A DNA stretch of 36,484 bases from Streptosporangiaceae bacterium (GCA_030041135.1 JASHOL010000263.1:1-36484); one strand, 5' to 3'; positions 7,190-15,824 are shown, counted from the first letter of the stretch. Translations and numbers: made by a program. The notes: generated from the sequence alone by a model not told the origin.

Positions 7190-8565
7190 CAGTGAATTGC
7201 TCCCGGTCCTGCCATCTCGGGCTGGCCCGATCCGGCATACGCCCGGATGCCGGCCAGCATCCTGGCATGGTCACAGCTGAGCTCGCCGGGGTACAGCTCG
7301 GTGCGGGCCGCCGCCCGGCTGAGCGTGTCCCGCGGCAGCGCCGCCAGCGTCGCGTCGAACAACTGCCAGGACAGCTCATCCAGGGCGGCGCGAGCCCGGC
7401 CGGGGTCGCCCTGGCGGCATGCCCGGCTCAGGCTGACGGGCAGCTCAGGCAGCTTGCCGAGATCGAGCATGATCGTGAAGGCGTCGATGCCCAGATCCTG
7501 GTCGTGCGCCGCCCCGGCCGCCTCGAACGCGCTGAGCAGGGGGCTGACCTGCCCGGCCGTGGCCGGGTCGTAAAGGCCGGGAAACGGCACGCTTTCATAG
7601 CCGGGGTCGTGGCCGCTGAAATACACCGGACTCGCGGAGTCTGCCTCGAGTAGCGTGCCGACGGCCAGGCCGAGCAGGCTGACCGGCCAGCCCAGGTCGT
7701 TGATCGCTGACACCCGCGCCGCACCGGCCCGCGCCCGCAGGCCGGCACACATCATGAGCTGAGCCGATTCAAGGGCCGACTGAGCGTAGAACAGCGTGTG
7801 CGGGTCGTGCAGCCGCACCACTCCGTCCCCGGCCCAGCGCAGCAGCCGGTCGCGGACGATCGAGTTGTCGACGACGTGCGTGAACCTGCTCGCCGACACC
7901 AGCATGCCGGTCCTGTCCGCTGCCCTGGCCAGAAGCCACTCCGCCGCCCTCTTGCCTGCCGTGTAGACCTCGCGCGAGTACGGCCGGAGCGCCTTGCCGC
8001 TGCTCGCGGCCACGAGTTCGGCCACACCGAACTCGGCGGATGCCTCGATCACGTTCCTGGTGCCCAGCACGTTCGTGCTGACCGTCTGGCACACCTGGCG
8101 CTCGGCCAGGCCAGGGTTGCGCTGGGCCGCGACGTGGAATACCAGGTCGGGCCGCACCGAGCTGAAGATCGATGCCAGGCCCGCCAGGTCGCCGACGTCA
8201 GCGGTCAGGTATTCGGCAGCGTCCTGCCTGGGCCAGCGGTCGGTCTGGCCGCGGCTGACCGATACCAGCCGAGCCGGGCGACGGCTCGCGATCTGGCCGA
8301 GGAGCACCGAGCCGACGCACCCGGTACCACCGGTGACCAGAACGGTTTTGCCGGCCAGCCAGGCGCTCAGTTCCGCGTCGTCAACTCGCACCCGCCGCTG
8401 ACGTATGCCGTCGAAGCGCCGGACCTCGTCGACAGCAGCGGGCATTGCCGCCTTCAGCGCCCTGGTCAGGTCCTGTAGTTCGGCGCGCTCGCGCTCACCG
8501 ATGGCCGGCCGCCCCGCCGGCACCGCTGCGCTGATCGCCGAGATGATGTCAGGACACGACGCCAC
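7189..8565 (-). CDS. CapD/FlaA1-like nucleotide-sugar SDR (4,6-dehydratase or epimerase)
   Basis: The 458-residue protein begins with about 70 residues of hydrophilic leader. An extended SDR domain follows with VTGGTGCVGS for NAD(P) binding, DVGDL, HVAAQRNP, an SSGKALRPYS segment, and an intact YTAGK catalytic Tyr-Lys pair. This pattern matches the Polysacc_synt_2 group, which contains UDP-GlcNAc 4,6-dehydratases and 5-epimerases. About 150 C-terminal residues are family-atypical, and I cannot assign them. The GTG start has GGGGGT a few bases upstream. A perfect 14-base palindrome lies about 120 bases upstream, next to a TATAAG -10-like element. It is translationally coupled to the S9 peptidase downstream. 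The actual sugar substrate is unknown. Confidence 0.8.
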   Translation of the reverse strand: MASCPDIISAISAAVPAGRPAIGERERAELQDLTRALKAAMPAAVDEVRRFDGIRQRRVRVDDAELSAWLAGKTVLVTGGTGCVGSVLLGQIASRRPARLVSVSRGQTDRWPRQDAAEYLTADVGDLAGLASIFSSVRPDLVFHVAAQRNPGLAERQVCQTVSTNVLGTRNVIEASAEFGVAELVAASSGKALRPYSREVYTAGKRAAEWLLARAADRTGMLVSASRFTHVVDNSIVRDRLLRWAGDGVVRLHDPHTLFYAQSALESAQLMMCAGLRARAGAARVSAINDLGWPVSLLGLAVGTLLEADSASPVYFSGHDPGYESVPFPGLYDPATAGQVSPLLSAFEAAGAAHDQDLGIDAFTIMLDLGKLPELPVSLSRACRQGDPGRARAALDELSWQLFDATLAALPRDTLSRAAARTELYPGELSCDHARMLAGIRAYAGSGQPEMAGPGAIH

Positions 8566-8687
8566 AACACCCCCAAGCTGTACCTAACCCACATGCGTAA
8601 CTGGCAGCGACACCTCGCGGCCGCCCACTGCCGCGGGCGAGGCTAGCCAGGCCCCAGATAACCGAAGCCCTAAACTTATACCGAGTT

Positions 8688-8701
8688 AGGCGTTAACGCC
8701 T
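8688..8701. promoter_or_regulatory. Perfect palindrome AGGCGTTAACGCCT, candidate operator
   Basis: A 14-base perfect palindrome lies in the 257-base gap between cysN and the SDR gene. On the minus strand it sits just upstream of a TATAAG -10-like hexamer (8675-8680), covering the region where a -35 element would be. That is a typical position for a repressor or activator site controlling the SDR-peptidase pair. No regulator is encoded nearby. Confidence 0.45.
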
Positions 8702-8822
8702 GGATCGCCGAATCTTTCCACCCGCTAAAGACCGTCAGCTGGGAGGTACTGACCGGGGCCGATCACCGCATCTGGCCGAGCGCAGCTGCCAGGCGGTTCG
8801 TCCGAGTGCTGAAGTTGACGGA

Positions 8823-10133
8823 CTAGTTATCGGTGATCATCGCCGCGCCGACCGTGGCGCTGGTCGCCTCGTCGATCACGATCAGGCCGCCGGTCAGCCG
8901 GTTGCGGGCGTACGGGTCGCAAAACAGGGGCTGGGTAACCCGGAGCGTGACCCGGCCGATCTCGTTCAGCCTGAGTTCCGTCGCGGCCTCGTCCCGGTGC
9001 AGCGTGTTGACATCCAGCCGGTAGTGCAGGTCCCGCACGATGGCCTTGACCGTCCTGGTGGTGTGCTTCACGACCAGGCGGTTGCCTGGTGCCAGCGACC
9101 GGGTGTCGGTCATCCAGCACAGCATGGCCTCGATGTCCTGGGTCGAGGCAGGCTGGTTGTGCGGCCGGCAGAACATGTCCCCGCGGGACACGTCCAGGTC
9201 GTCGTCGAGCAGGAGGGTGACCGACATCGGCGGAAACGCCTCGGGTACCGCTCCCCTAGCCGTGTCGATCCGCTTGATCGTCGTGGTCAGGCCGGACGGC
9301 AGGTGCATGATCTCATCGCCCGGCTTGAGGACGCCGCCGGCCACCTGGCCCGCATAGCCGCGGTAGTCGTGCAACTGCGGGTCGGTGGCCTGATGTGGGC
9401 GGATGACGTACTGGACCGGGAACCTGACGTCGATGAGGTTGCGGTCCGAGGCGATGTGCACGTGCTCGAGGTGGTGCAGCAGCGACGGTCCGTCGTACCA
9501 GGGCATGTTGGCCGACCGCTGGACCACGTTGTCGCCGTGCAGGGCCGAGATCGGGATGAAGGTCAGGTCGCCGATCTCGAGCTTGGCCGCGAACGCGGTG
9601 AACTCCTCGGCGATCTCGTCGAACACCTCCTGGCCGTAGTCGACCAGGTCCATCTTGTTGACCGCCAGGATTAGGTGCGGAACTCGGAGCAGCGTGGCCA
9701 GGAACGCGTGCCTGCGGCTCTGCTCGGTCAGCCCGTTCCTGGCGTCCACGAGCACGATGGCCAGGTCGGCCGTCGAGGCGCCGGTCACCATGTTCCTGGT
9801 GTACTGGATGTGGCCTGGGGTATCGGCGATGATGAACTTGCGCCGCGGAGTGGCGAAATAGCGGTAGGCGACATCGATCGTGATGCCTTGCTCACGCTCG
9901 GCCCGCAGGCCGTCGGTCAGCAGCGCGAGGTTCGTGTACTCCTCGCCTCGTTCCTTACTGGTACGCTCCACCGCGGCCAGCTGATCCTCAAAGATCGCCT
10001 TGGAGTCGTACAGCAGCCGCCCGATCAGCGTGCTCTTGCCGTCATCCACCGAGCCGGCCGTGGCGAGCCGCAGGATATCCATGTGCCGGCCGACCTCCGA
10101 CGGGTTAGCCGAGTCCGGGTGCGTGCCCGTCAT
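8823..10133 (-). CDS. cysN: Sulfate adenylyltransferase subunit 1 (GTPase)
   Basis: CysN is the GTPase subunit of ATP sulfurylase. With CysD it makes adenosine 5'-phosphosulfate from ATP and sulfate, driven by GTP hydrolysis. The 436-residue protein has the P-loop GSVDDGKST (27-35), DTPGH (104-108), NKMD (159-162) and EF-Tu-like beta-barrel domains after about residue 230. There is no fused APS kinase domain, so PAPS would need a separate CysC. The frame is open further upstream, but that stretch lies inside cysD. The ATG chosen overlaps the cysD stop by one base (TGATG), giving translational coupling and a sensible N-terminus. It is the last gene of cysQ-cysD-cysN. Confidence 0.94.
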   Translation of the reverse strand: MTGTHPDSANPSEVGRHMDILRLATAGSVDDGKSTLIGRLLYDSKAIFEDQLAAVERTSKERGEEYTNLALLTDGLRAEREQGITIDVAYRYFATPRRKFIIADTPGHIQYTRNMVTGASTADLAIVLVDARNGLTEQSRRHAFLATLLRVPHLILAVNKMDLVDYGQEVFDEIAEEFTAFAAKLEIGDLTFIPISALHGDNVVQRSANMPWYDGPSLLHHLEHVHIASDRNLIDVRFPVQYVIRPHQATDPQLHDYRGYAGQVAGGVLKPGDEIMHLPSGLTTTIKRIDTARGAVPEAFPPMSVTLLLDDDLDVSRGDMFCRPHNQPASTQDIEAMLCWMTDTRSLAPGNRLVVKHTTRTVKAIVRDLHYRLDVNTLHRDEAATELRLNEIGRVTLRVTQPLFCDPYARNRLTGGLIVIDEATSATVGAAMITDN

Positions 10134-11053
10134 CAGAAGTAGCCCTCCCGCTTGCGGTCTTCCATCGCAGAATCGCTGGTCCGATCGTCGGCGCGGGTCT
10201 GGCCGCGCTCGGTGACCCTGGTCGCGGAGATTTCGGCGATCACGGTCTCGACCGTGGCCGCGGTCGACTCCACCGCGCCGGTACAGGTCATGTCGCCGAC
10301 CGTCCGGTACCTGACTCGCGCTTCGAACAGCGGCTCCTCCTCGCCCCTGGTCACGAACTCGTTGTCGGCCAGCAGGATCCCGTCGCGCTCGAACACCGTC
10401 CTGGAGTGCGAGAAGTAGATCGACGGTATCTCCAGCTCTTCCCTGGCGATGTAGTGCCAGACGTCGAGCTCGGTCCAATTCGACAGCGGGAAGACCCTGA
10501 TGTGCTCGCCGCGCCTGATCTTGGTGTTATAGATGTTCCACAGCTCGGGCCGCTGGTTCTTGGGATCCCACTGGCCGAACTCGTCCCTGAACGAGAACAC
10601 CCGCTCCTTGGCCCGTGCCTTCTCCTCGTCCCGGCGCGCCCCGCCGAACACCGCGTCGAACCGGTTGTCGGCGATCGCGTCGAGCAGCGTGATCGTCTGC
10701 AGCCGGTTACGGCTCGCGAACCGGCCGGTCTCCTCCACGACTCGGCCGGCGTCAATCGACTCCTGGACCGAGGCCACAACCAGCCTGGCCGCCAGCTCTG
10801 ATACCCGGCGGTCGCGGAATTCGAGCACCTCAGAGAAGTTGTGGCCGGTGTCGACGTGCATGACCGGGAAGGGGATGCGGGCCGGCCAGAACGCCCGCTC
10901 GGCCAGCGCGAGCATGACTATGGAGTCCTTGCCGCCAGAGAACAGCAGGACCGGCCGCTCGAACTCGGCCGCCACTTCACGGAGGATGTGAATCGACTCG
11001 GCCTCAAGCACGTCAAGCTGGGACATCAAGTAGTCGGTGCGGCTCGGCGCCAT
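10133..11053 (-). CDS. cysD: Sulfate adenylyltransferase subunit 2
   Basis: CysD is the catalytic subunit of ATP sulfurylase and belongs to the PP-loop ATP pyrophosphatase family. The 306-residue protein carries SGGKDS at residues 39-44, HVDTGHNF, GGARRDEEKARAKER and FPLSNWTELDVW, all diagnostic. It ends in the conserved KREGYF-type tail. Length is normal. It is preceded by cysQ with an 83-base gap and followed by cysN with a one-base overlap, so the three are probably one transcript. The product APS feeds cysteine synthesis or, after phosphorylation, PAPS-dependent sulfation. Its placement within a polysaccharide locus makes polymer sulfation possible, but no sulfotransferase was recognised in the window. 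Confidence 0.95.
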   Translation of the reverse strand: MAPSRTDYLMSQLDVLEAESIHILREVAAEFERPVLLFSGGKDSIVMLALAERAFWPARIPFPVMHVDTGHNFSEVLEFRDRRVSELAARLVVASVQESIDAGRVVEETGRFASRNRLQTITLLDAIADNRFDAVFGGARRDEEKARAKERVFSFRDEFGQWDPKNQRPELWNIYNTKIRRGEHIRVFPLSNWTELDVWHYIAREELEIPSIYFSHSRTVFERDGILLADNEFVTRGEEEPLFEARVRYRTVGDMTCTGAVESTAATVETVIAEISATRVTERGQTRADDRTSDSAMEDRKREGYF

Positions 11054-11136
11054 GAAAGAGCTCCGGATTCCTGGGACAAATCTCTTCTATTGCTCGGCCT
11101 TTGCTGGTCGCCGGCGGGCAGGCCGGCCGTATGAGC

Positions 11137-11946
11137 TCACGGCGGCCCACCACACCCGGCGCCCTGTGCCGCCGCGTCGCGAACTGCCTGTAGCAGCCGA
11201 CTGGCACACTCTGCCGGACAAATGAGGATATCAGGCAGCGAAGGGTCGGGCTGGTTGTAGCGCAGCTCCGAGCCGTCCAGCCGGGAGGCGTGCAGTCCGG
11301 TCGCGAGAGCCACGGCTACCGGCGCCGCCGAGTCCCACTCGTACTGCCCGCCGGCATGTATATAAGCATCGGCTTCGCCGGTGATGACCGCCGCCGCCTT
11401 CGCGCCTGCGGATCCCATTTCGACCAGCTCAGCCCCCAGTTCGGCGGCGATGTGGTGGACGAAACCTGGAGGCCGTGAGCGGCTGACGACGAGCCTCAGC
11501 CTGGTCCCTGCCGCCCGGGGCTGCCGCCGCGGCGGCTCCGCGGTGGTCAGGACGGCGCCCAGCGCGGGCAGGCCCACAGCGCCGGCCGTCAGCCGCCCTT
11601 GCTCCCAGAGAGCCACGTGCACGGCCCAGTCCTTCCGGCCTGGCTCACCAAACTCCCTCGTCCCATCGAGCGGATCGATGATCCATACCCGGTCAGCCGA
11701 CAGCCGAGACGGACTGTCGGCGGCCTCTTCCGACAGGACTGCATCGTCCGCTCGGAGCAGACCGAGCCGGGACGCCAGGAACTGATGGGACTGGAGGTCG
11801 CCCTGCCGCCGTAGCGCGTCCGCGGCCTGCGGCTCAATCACGGCCTCCGGCGACATGGCACCCGCAGCCTCCCTGAGGCCGATGAGCAACTCGCCGGCGC
11901 CGGCAGCCAGGTCACGGGCCACCAAGTCGTCGCTGAGCAAGACCAC
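11137..11946 (-). CDS. cysQ: 3'(2'),5'-bisphosphate nucleotidase, inositol-monophosphatase family
   Basis: CysQ hydrolyses 3'-phosphoadenosine 5'-phosphate, the by-product of PAPS use, and controls PAPS levels. The protein has the metal-binding SEEAAD region, the signature DPLDGTREF, and the C-terminal YEWDSAAPVAVAL segment that closes the active site. I chose a GTG start with a GGAG five bases upstream, giving about 269 residues. From it the protein begins like other CysQ proteins, directly before LVARDLAAGAGELL. The frame also allows a GTG at 12036 (299 residues), but that adds an arginine-rich leader with no ribosome-binding sequence. The gene heads the cysQ-cysD-cysN group. The family also contains inositol and fructose phosphatases; context favours CysQ. 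Confidence 0.87.
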   Translation of the reverse strand: MVLLSDDLVARDLAAGAGELLIGLREAAGAMSPEAVIEPQAADALRRQGDLQSHQFLASRLGLLRADDAVLSEEAADSPSRLSADRVWIIDPLDGTREFGEPGRKDWAVHVALWEQGRLTAGAVGLPALGAVLTTAEPPRRQPRAAGTRLRLVVSRSRPPGFVHHIAAELGAELVEMGSAGAKAAAVITGEADAYIHAGGQYEWDSAAPVAVALATGLHASRLDGSELRYNQPDPSLPDILICPAECASRLLQAVRDAAAQGAGCGGPP

Positions 11947-12036
11947 GCACGCTCCATCCCGGAGAGGGCCGCACAGGGCCGACTCGGTAGTGCGCGCAAG
12001 CTGGCCACGCCGCGACATGCGGTGCCCGCGCGCCAC

Positions 12037-12522
12037 GACATCATACCCGGCTGGCTTCTCGGCCCGCGGAGCCCGATTGGCAGCTCAGGACCGACACCGG
12101 CGCGTTCCAGCCGCTGGGACATGGCCTGCGGCGATGCGGGCCTAGCCGACCCGCCAAGGTGCTGGTGGTGCCCGCCCCAGGCCGGCTCCAGCGGAGGCGG
12201 AGGCGGTCAGCCCGATGGCCCGCCGGACGGCGCGGCCTACCGCCGTGCGGACCGGTCCCGATGGCGCGCCCGCGCGAGCCGGCTCTGCACTGGCGCGTTG
12301 GCTGCGTCGGTGCTGGCCGGGCGGTAGTGGGATGCCATAGCAGCGTCCAACCGCCCGGGCACTTGTAAACCCTGCGGTGGCGTCATGCGTCCAAATACAG
12401 CAGTTGAACTGCATATCGGCGTGTCAAAACTCCAGTGATAATTTAAGATTCAACTAAATTTACCTAGGCATTTAGAGTGCCCATTTTCATGGTGTCTAAG
12501 TTAGCGGCGTGAAGGAACAGAC
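12037..12522. other. Divergent intergenic region between cysQ and the 12523 gene
   Basis: The left 330 bases are GC-rich and have open frames in several directions, but none has recognisable protein features; they look like spurious frames. The right part, from about 12390, turns sharply AT-rich, as expected of a promoter, and contains the palindrome at 12400-12412. No confident -35/-10 pair was found for the plus-strand gene. Confidence 0.45.
12400..12412. promoter_or_regulatory. Palindrome GCAGTTGAACTGC, candidate operator
   Basis: Six-base arms surround a central G, perfect over 13 bases, about 110 bases before the start of the plus-strand operon at 12523 and at the edge of its AT-rich promoter region. 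It is a candidate regulator-binding site for that operon; no matching regulator is visible here. Confidence 0.4.
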
Positions 12523-13713
12523 ATGGGTCATCCGGATACCGCCGGCAGCCTCGGCCGCCGGGCGCGGGCTGGTATGGCTCATCCTGGCCTCGGCGAGGAC
12601 TCAGAGCGGCTCAAGCGGGCGCGGTCGGCCGACTCCACCGCCGCCGCGCTCGTCGACCGCTTGCTTGACGTGGCCGCCAGCGCGCTCCCGCAGATGCTCG
12701 ACGACGGGGTCTTCGTCTTCAGGATGGACGGCGCGCGCGGAGCGGACGGCGCATGGCGGCTCGCAACCTCGGGCACCAGCCCGCGTTACACCGCGATCGC
12801 TGCGCTGGGCCTGGGCCGGCTGGCGGCCGCCGACCAGCGGCTGCTGCTGGCTGGCGGAACGTGCGACGACCTGATCTCCCGTCTGGCGGGCCAGGCCGAC
12901 CAGCTGACGAGCCTCGGCGACGTAGCCGTGCTGTGCTGGGCGGCCGCGGAGTGCGGGCATGCGGCCCTGCCGCGGGTGCTAGACCGCCTGCTCGAGATCG
13001 GCGCCTCACCCGGCCGCGGCTACGTCGTCGACACGGCCTGGCTCGTCTCTGCCCTCGTCGCGGCGCGTCCGTATGCCGACGTCGAGGAGCCACTGAGTGC
13101 TGCCCGCGGCCGCTTGCTCGGCGCTCGGGGCATGCGGTTGTACCCGCATGCAACCCAGGGCTCGCCGTGGTACCGGGCTCATGTCGGATCGTTCGCCGAC
13201 CAGATCTATCCCGTGCAGGCACTGGCGCGCCTGCACCGAAGCTCCCCGGACCCCGAGGCGCTCCGCGTCGCGGCTCAGGTCGCAGCCGCCCTGTGCGCCA
13301 CGCAGGGCGAGTCCGGTCAGTGGTGGTGGCACTATGACGCCCGCACCGGCGCAGTCGTCGAGGGCTATCCCGTCTACGCAGTGCACCAGCATGCAATGGC
13401 TCCGATGGCGCTGCTTGACCTGGCGGACGCGAACGGGCCAGACCACCTGGACGCGATCTGCCGGGGTCTGCGCTGGCTAGCTGAGCCGACCGAGGCCGAT
13501 GAACCCCTAGTTCCCCGCGATCTGCCGATCACCTGGCGCAAGGTCGCCAGGAACGACCACGGCAAGCTGGTCCGCGGGTTGCGTGCCGCGGGTACTCGCA
13601 TGGCGCCGCGGGTCCGGCTGCGAGCTCTGGACCGGCGCTTCCCGCCGGGCACAGTCGATCACGAATGCCGGCCTTACGAGCTCGGCTGGCTGCTGGCGGC
13701 CTGGTTGACATGA
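12523..13713 (+). CDS. Unknown alpha-helical, toroid-like protein coupled to wecG
   Basis: I do not recognise a named family. The 396-residue protein has no signal peptide or membrane helix and is made of repeated amphipathic helices. These are punctuated by glycine- and tryptophan-rich turns, notably GQWWWHYDARTG followed by EGYPVYAVHQHAM at about residues 265-290. That layout resembles the alpha/alpha-toroid of six-hairpin glycosidases, N-acylglucosamine epimerases or terpene-cyclase-like proteins. It is therefore a candidate carbohydrate-active enzyme or scaffold in the cytoplasm, but no catalytic residues can be assigned. The ATG has a GAAGGA ribosome-binding sequence six bases upstream. 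Its stop overlaps the wecG-like start in an ATGA, implying linked production with that glycosyltransferase. Confidence 0.75.
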   Translation: MGHPDTAGSLGRRARAGMAHPGLGEDSERLKRARSADSTAAALVDRLLDVAASALPQMLDDGVFVFRMDGARGADGAWRLATSGTSPRYTAIAALGLGRLAAADQRLLLAGGTCDDLISRLAGQADQLTSLGDVAVLCWAAAECGHAALPRVLDRLLEIGASPGRGYVVDTAWLVSALVAARPYADVEEPLSAARGRLLGARGMRLYPHATQGSPWYRAHVGSFADQIYPVQALARLHRSSPDPEALRVAAQVAAALCATQGESGQWWWHYDARTGAVVEGYPVYAVHQHAMAPMALLDLADANGPDHLDAICRGLRWLAEPTEADEPLVPRDLPITWRKVARNDHGKLVRGLRAAGTRMAPRVRLRALDRRFPPGTVDHECRPYELGWLLAAWLT

Positions 13714-14558
13714 CGACCGCCACCTCCGACCGCAGCAACATCGAGGGCCCGCGCTCGTGTCAGATGCTCGGACTCCGGTTCGACGCGCTCACGATGGCGC
13801 AGGCCGTGCAGCGGTGCGCGGCCGCCCTCGAGACAGAGGCCTACCTGCAGATCGGGGTCATCAACGCGGCCAAGGTCGTGACGATGCGCCGGGACCGCGA
13901 GCTCAAGCGGGCCGTGACCGAGTGCGACATGATTCTCGCGGATGGCCAGGCCGTGGTCTGGGCCAGCAGGATGCTGGGGACACCACTGCCCGAGCGCGTG
14001 GCCGGGATCGACCTGTTCACCGAGCTGCTGGCCGAAGCGGCGAGGCTCGGGTACAGCGTCTACTTCCTGGGAGCCCGGCCCGAGATCCTCGACCGCATGC
14101 TCGGCGAGGTCAGGTCGAGATTCCCCGACCTTCGCATCGCCGGGGCCAGGGACGGCTACTTCGGCCCGGGTGAGGAGGCCGATGTTGCCAGGGACATCCG
14201 GGCCTCCGCGGCGTCGCTGCTGTTCCTCGGGATGCCGTCGCCGAAGAAGGAACTGTTCCTGAGCCAGCACGGAGCCTCGAGCGGCGCGCGTGTCGTCCAC
14301 GGCGTCGGCGGATCGTTCGACGTGCTCGCCGGGCTGACCAAGCGGGCGCCGCTCTGGTACCAGCGGCACGGGCTCGAGTGGTTCTACCGGGCCCGTCAGG
14401 AGCCGCTGCGTCTCGGCCGCCGCTACCTGAGGACCAACTTTGCCTTCATGCTCATGGTGGCGCGCGAGGTGCTGGCAACGCGCCGCCACGGTCAGCGGGG
14501 GGAACTAGGCGCGCAGCCAGGTCAGCCGGGATCGGGCGGGAATCGACCACGGGGGTGA
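13710..14558 (+). CDS. WecG/TagA/CpsF family glycosyltransferase
   Basis: Members of family GT26 transfer N-acetylmannosamine or its uronic acid from UDP to a lipid-pyrophosphate sugar, forming the second linkage of enterobacterial common antigen or teichoic-acid linkers. The 282-residue protein shows INAAKVV, ILADGQAVVWASR with the probable catalytic Asp near residue 78, PLPERVAGIDLF, YFLGARPE, GMPSPKKE and GVGGSFDVLAG, in the usual family order. The ATG overlaps the upstream stop (ATGA); an upstream in-frame ATG would add 15 residues lying inside the previous gene. The dehydrogenase and 2-epimerase genes immediately downstream could make its donor, a ManNAcA-type sugar; the exact donor is inferred. 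Confidence 0.9.
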   Translation: MTTATSDRSNIEGPRSCQMLGLRFDALTMAQAVQRCAAALETEAYLQIGVINAAKVVTMRRDRELKRAVTECDMILADGQAVVWASRMLGTPLPERVAGIDLFTELLAEAARLGYSVYFLGARPEILDRMLGEVRSRFPDLRIAGARDGYFGPGEEADVARDIRASAASLLFLGMPSPKKELFLSQHGASSGARVVHGVGGSFDVLAGLTKRAPLWYQRHGLEWFYRARQEPLRLGRRYLRTNFAFMLMVAREVLATRRHGQRGELGAQPGQPGSGGNRPRG

Positions 14559-14562
14559 GCTC

Positions 14563-15819
14563 TTGATCACGGTCGTTGTCGGCCTCGGCTACGTCGGCCT
14601 GCCGCTCGCGATGCGAGCCGCGGAAGCCGGGCACGAGGTCATCGGTTACGACACAGATGCCAGCCGGGTCGGCCGCCTCGCAGCCGGTGACTCCTATATA
14701 GAAGATGTACCGGCCGAGCAGCTGGCCAAGGCGCTCGCATCTGGCAGCTTCCGGCCGACCACCGACGCCGGCGCGTGCGCCGGGTTCAACGTCGCCGTCA
14801 TCGCCACCCCGACGCCGCTGCGGGACGGCCTGCCCGACCTGAGCTACATCGACGCGGCGGCCAGGACCCTGGCTCGGTACCTGCGCGCAGGCGCCACCGT
14901 CGTGCTGGAGTCGACCTCCTACCCCGGAACTACGCAGGAGTACGTCCAGCCGATGCTTGAGCAGGGGTCGGGCCTGGTCGCGGGCCGGGACTTCTACCTC
15001 GGCTATAGCCCCGAGCGGATCGACCCGGGCAACGTCACCTGGACGCTCACGACCACCCCGAAGGTCGTGTCGGGCATCGACGAGGGCTCGCTCACCGCCG
15101 TCAAGAGCTTCTACGAGACAATCGTCGACCGGACCGTGCCCGTGGCCTCGCCGCGCGAGGCGGAGCTGGCCAAGCTGATCGAGAACACGTTCCGTCACGT
15201 GAACATCGCGCTCGTCAACGAACTCGCGATGTTCGCCCATGATCTCGGGATCGACATCTGGGAGGCCATCCGCGCCGCCTCGACGAAGCCGTTCGGCTTC
15301 ATGCCCTTCACCCCAGGGCCTGGGGTAGGCGGTCACTGCCTGCCGATCGACCCGTCCTACCTGTCATGGCGGGTCGAGCGGGCGCTCGGGAAGACGTTCA
15401 GGTTCGTGGAGCTGGCCGACGACATCAACAGCCACATGCCCGACTACGTCGTGAGCCGGCTGGTGATGGCGTTCAATGCCCGCGGTCAGGCCGTCCGGGG
15501 CACCCGCATACTGCTGCTCGGCCTCGCGTACAAGAAGAACACAGGCGACGCGCGGGAGTCCCCGGCCGTCCGGATCGCCGAACTGCTGACGGCCCTCGGC
15601 GCGCAAGTGAGGGCGGCCGATCCGCACGTCGTCGAGCCGACCCCGGTCGATAGCCTGATCACGAGGGTGGAGCCGACGGACGAGGAGGTGGCGGCGGCCG
15701 ATGCCGTCGTCATGCTCGCCGATCATGACGCCTTTGACGTCGACGCGGTGGCAAGGAACGCCAGGTACCTGTTCGACTGCCGTCACAGCATTGCCGGTCA
15801 CAACGTCGAGTCCCTGTAG
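14563..15819 (+). CDS. UDP-N-acetylglucosamine 6-dehydrogenase, WbpA-like
   Basis: The enzyme oxidises the C6 hydroxyl of UDP-GlcNAc twice with NAD to give UDP-GlcNAcA. The 418-residue protein has the N-terminal GLGYVGLP motif, STSYPGTT, YSPERIDPGN, KLIENTFRHVNIALVNELA, and GGHCLPIDP with the catalytic Cys near residue 259. LGLAYKKNTGDARESPA lies in the C-terminal domain. The KPFGFMPF stretch before the catalytic loop is characteristic of WbpA rather than WecC. Translation starts at TTG, with GGGTGAG close upstream and only four bases after the wecG-like stop. It is followed five bases later by the 2-epimerase gene, consistent with a UDP-aminouronate pathway. Confidence 0.9.
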   Translation: MITVVVGLGYVGLPLAMRAAEAGHEVIGYDTDASRVGRLAAGDSYIEDVPAEQLAKALASGSFRPTTDAGACAGFNVAVIATPTPLRDGLPDLSYIDAAARTLARYLRAGATVVLESTSYPGTTQEYVQPMLEQGSGLVAGRDFYLGYSPERIDPGNVTWTLTTTPKVVSGIDEGSLTAVKSFYETIVDRTVPVASPREAELAKLIENTFRHVNIALVNELAMFAHDLGIDIWEAIRAASTKPFGFMPFTPGPGVGGHCLPIDPSYLSWRVERALGKTFRFVELADDINSHMPDYVVSRLVMAFNARGQAVRGTRILLLGLAYKKNTGDARESPAVRIAELLTALGAQVRAADPHVVEPTPVDSLITRVEPTDEEVAAADAVVMLADHDAFDVDAVARNARYLFDCRHSIAGHNVESL

Positions 15820-15824
15820 AGCCG

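Noticed and set aside
10134-10478. N-terminal extension of cysN
   Set aside because: The frame is open but lies wholly inside cysD, is low-complexity and arginine-rich, and the ATG at 10133 gives a normal CysN N-terminus.
12142-12414. Minus-strand ORF of 90 codons between cysQ and the 12523 gene
   Set aside because: Low-complexity Ala/Arg/Gly-rich translation typical of noncoding high-GC DNA, and its start overlaps a palindrome in the promoter region.
13674-14489. Long minus-strand ORF opposite the wecG-like gene
   Set aside because: Antisense shadow with no recognisable motif; the plus-strand gene has the full family signature.
14452-15336. Long minus-strand ORF opposite the WbpA-like gene
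   Set aside because: It is an antisense shadow of a well-recognised gene, a common artefact in high-GC DNA; no motif was seen.
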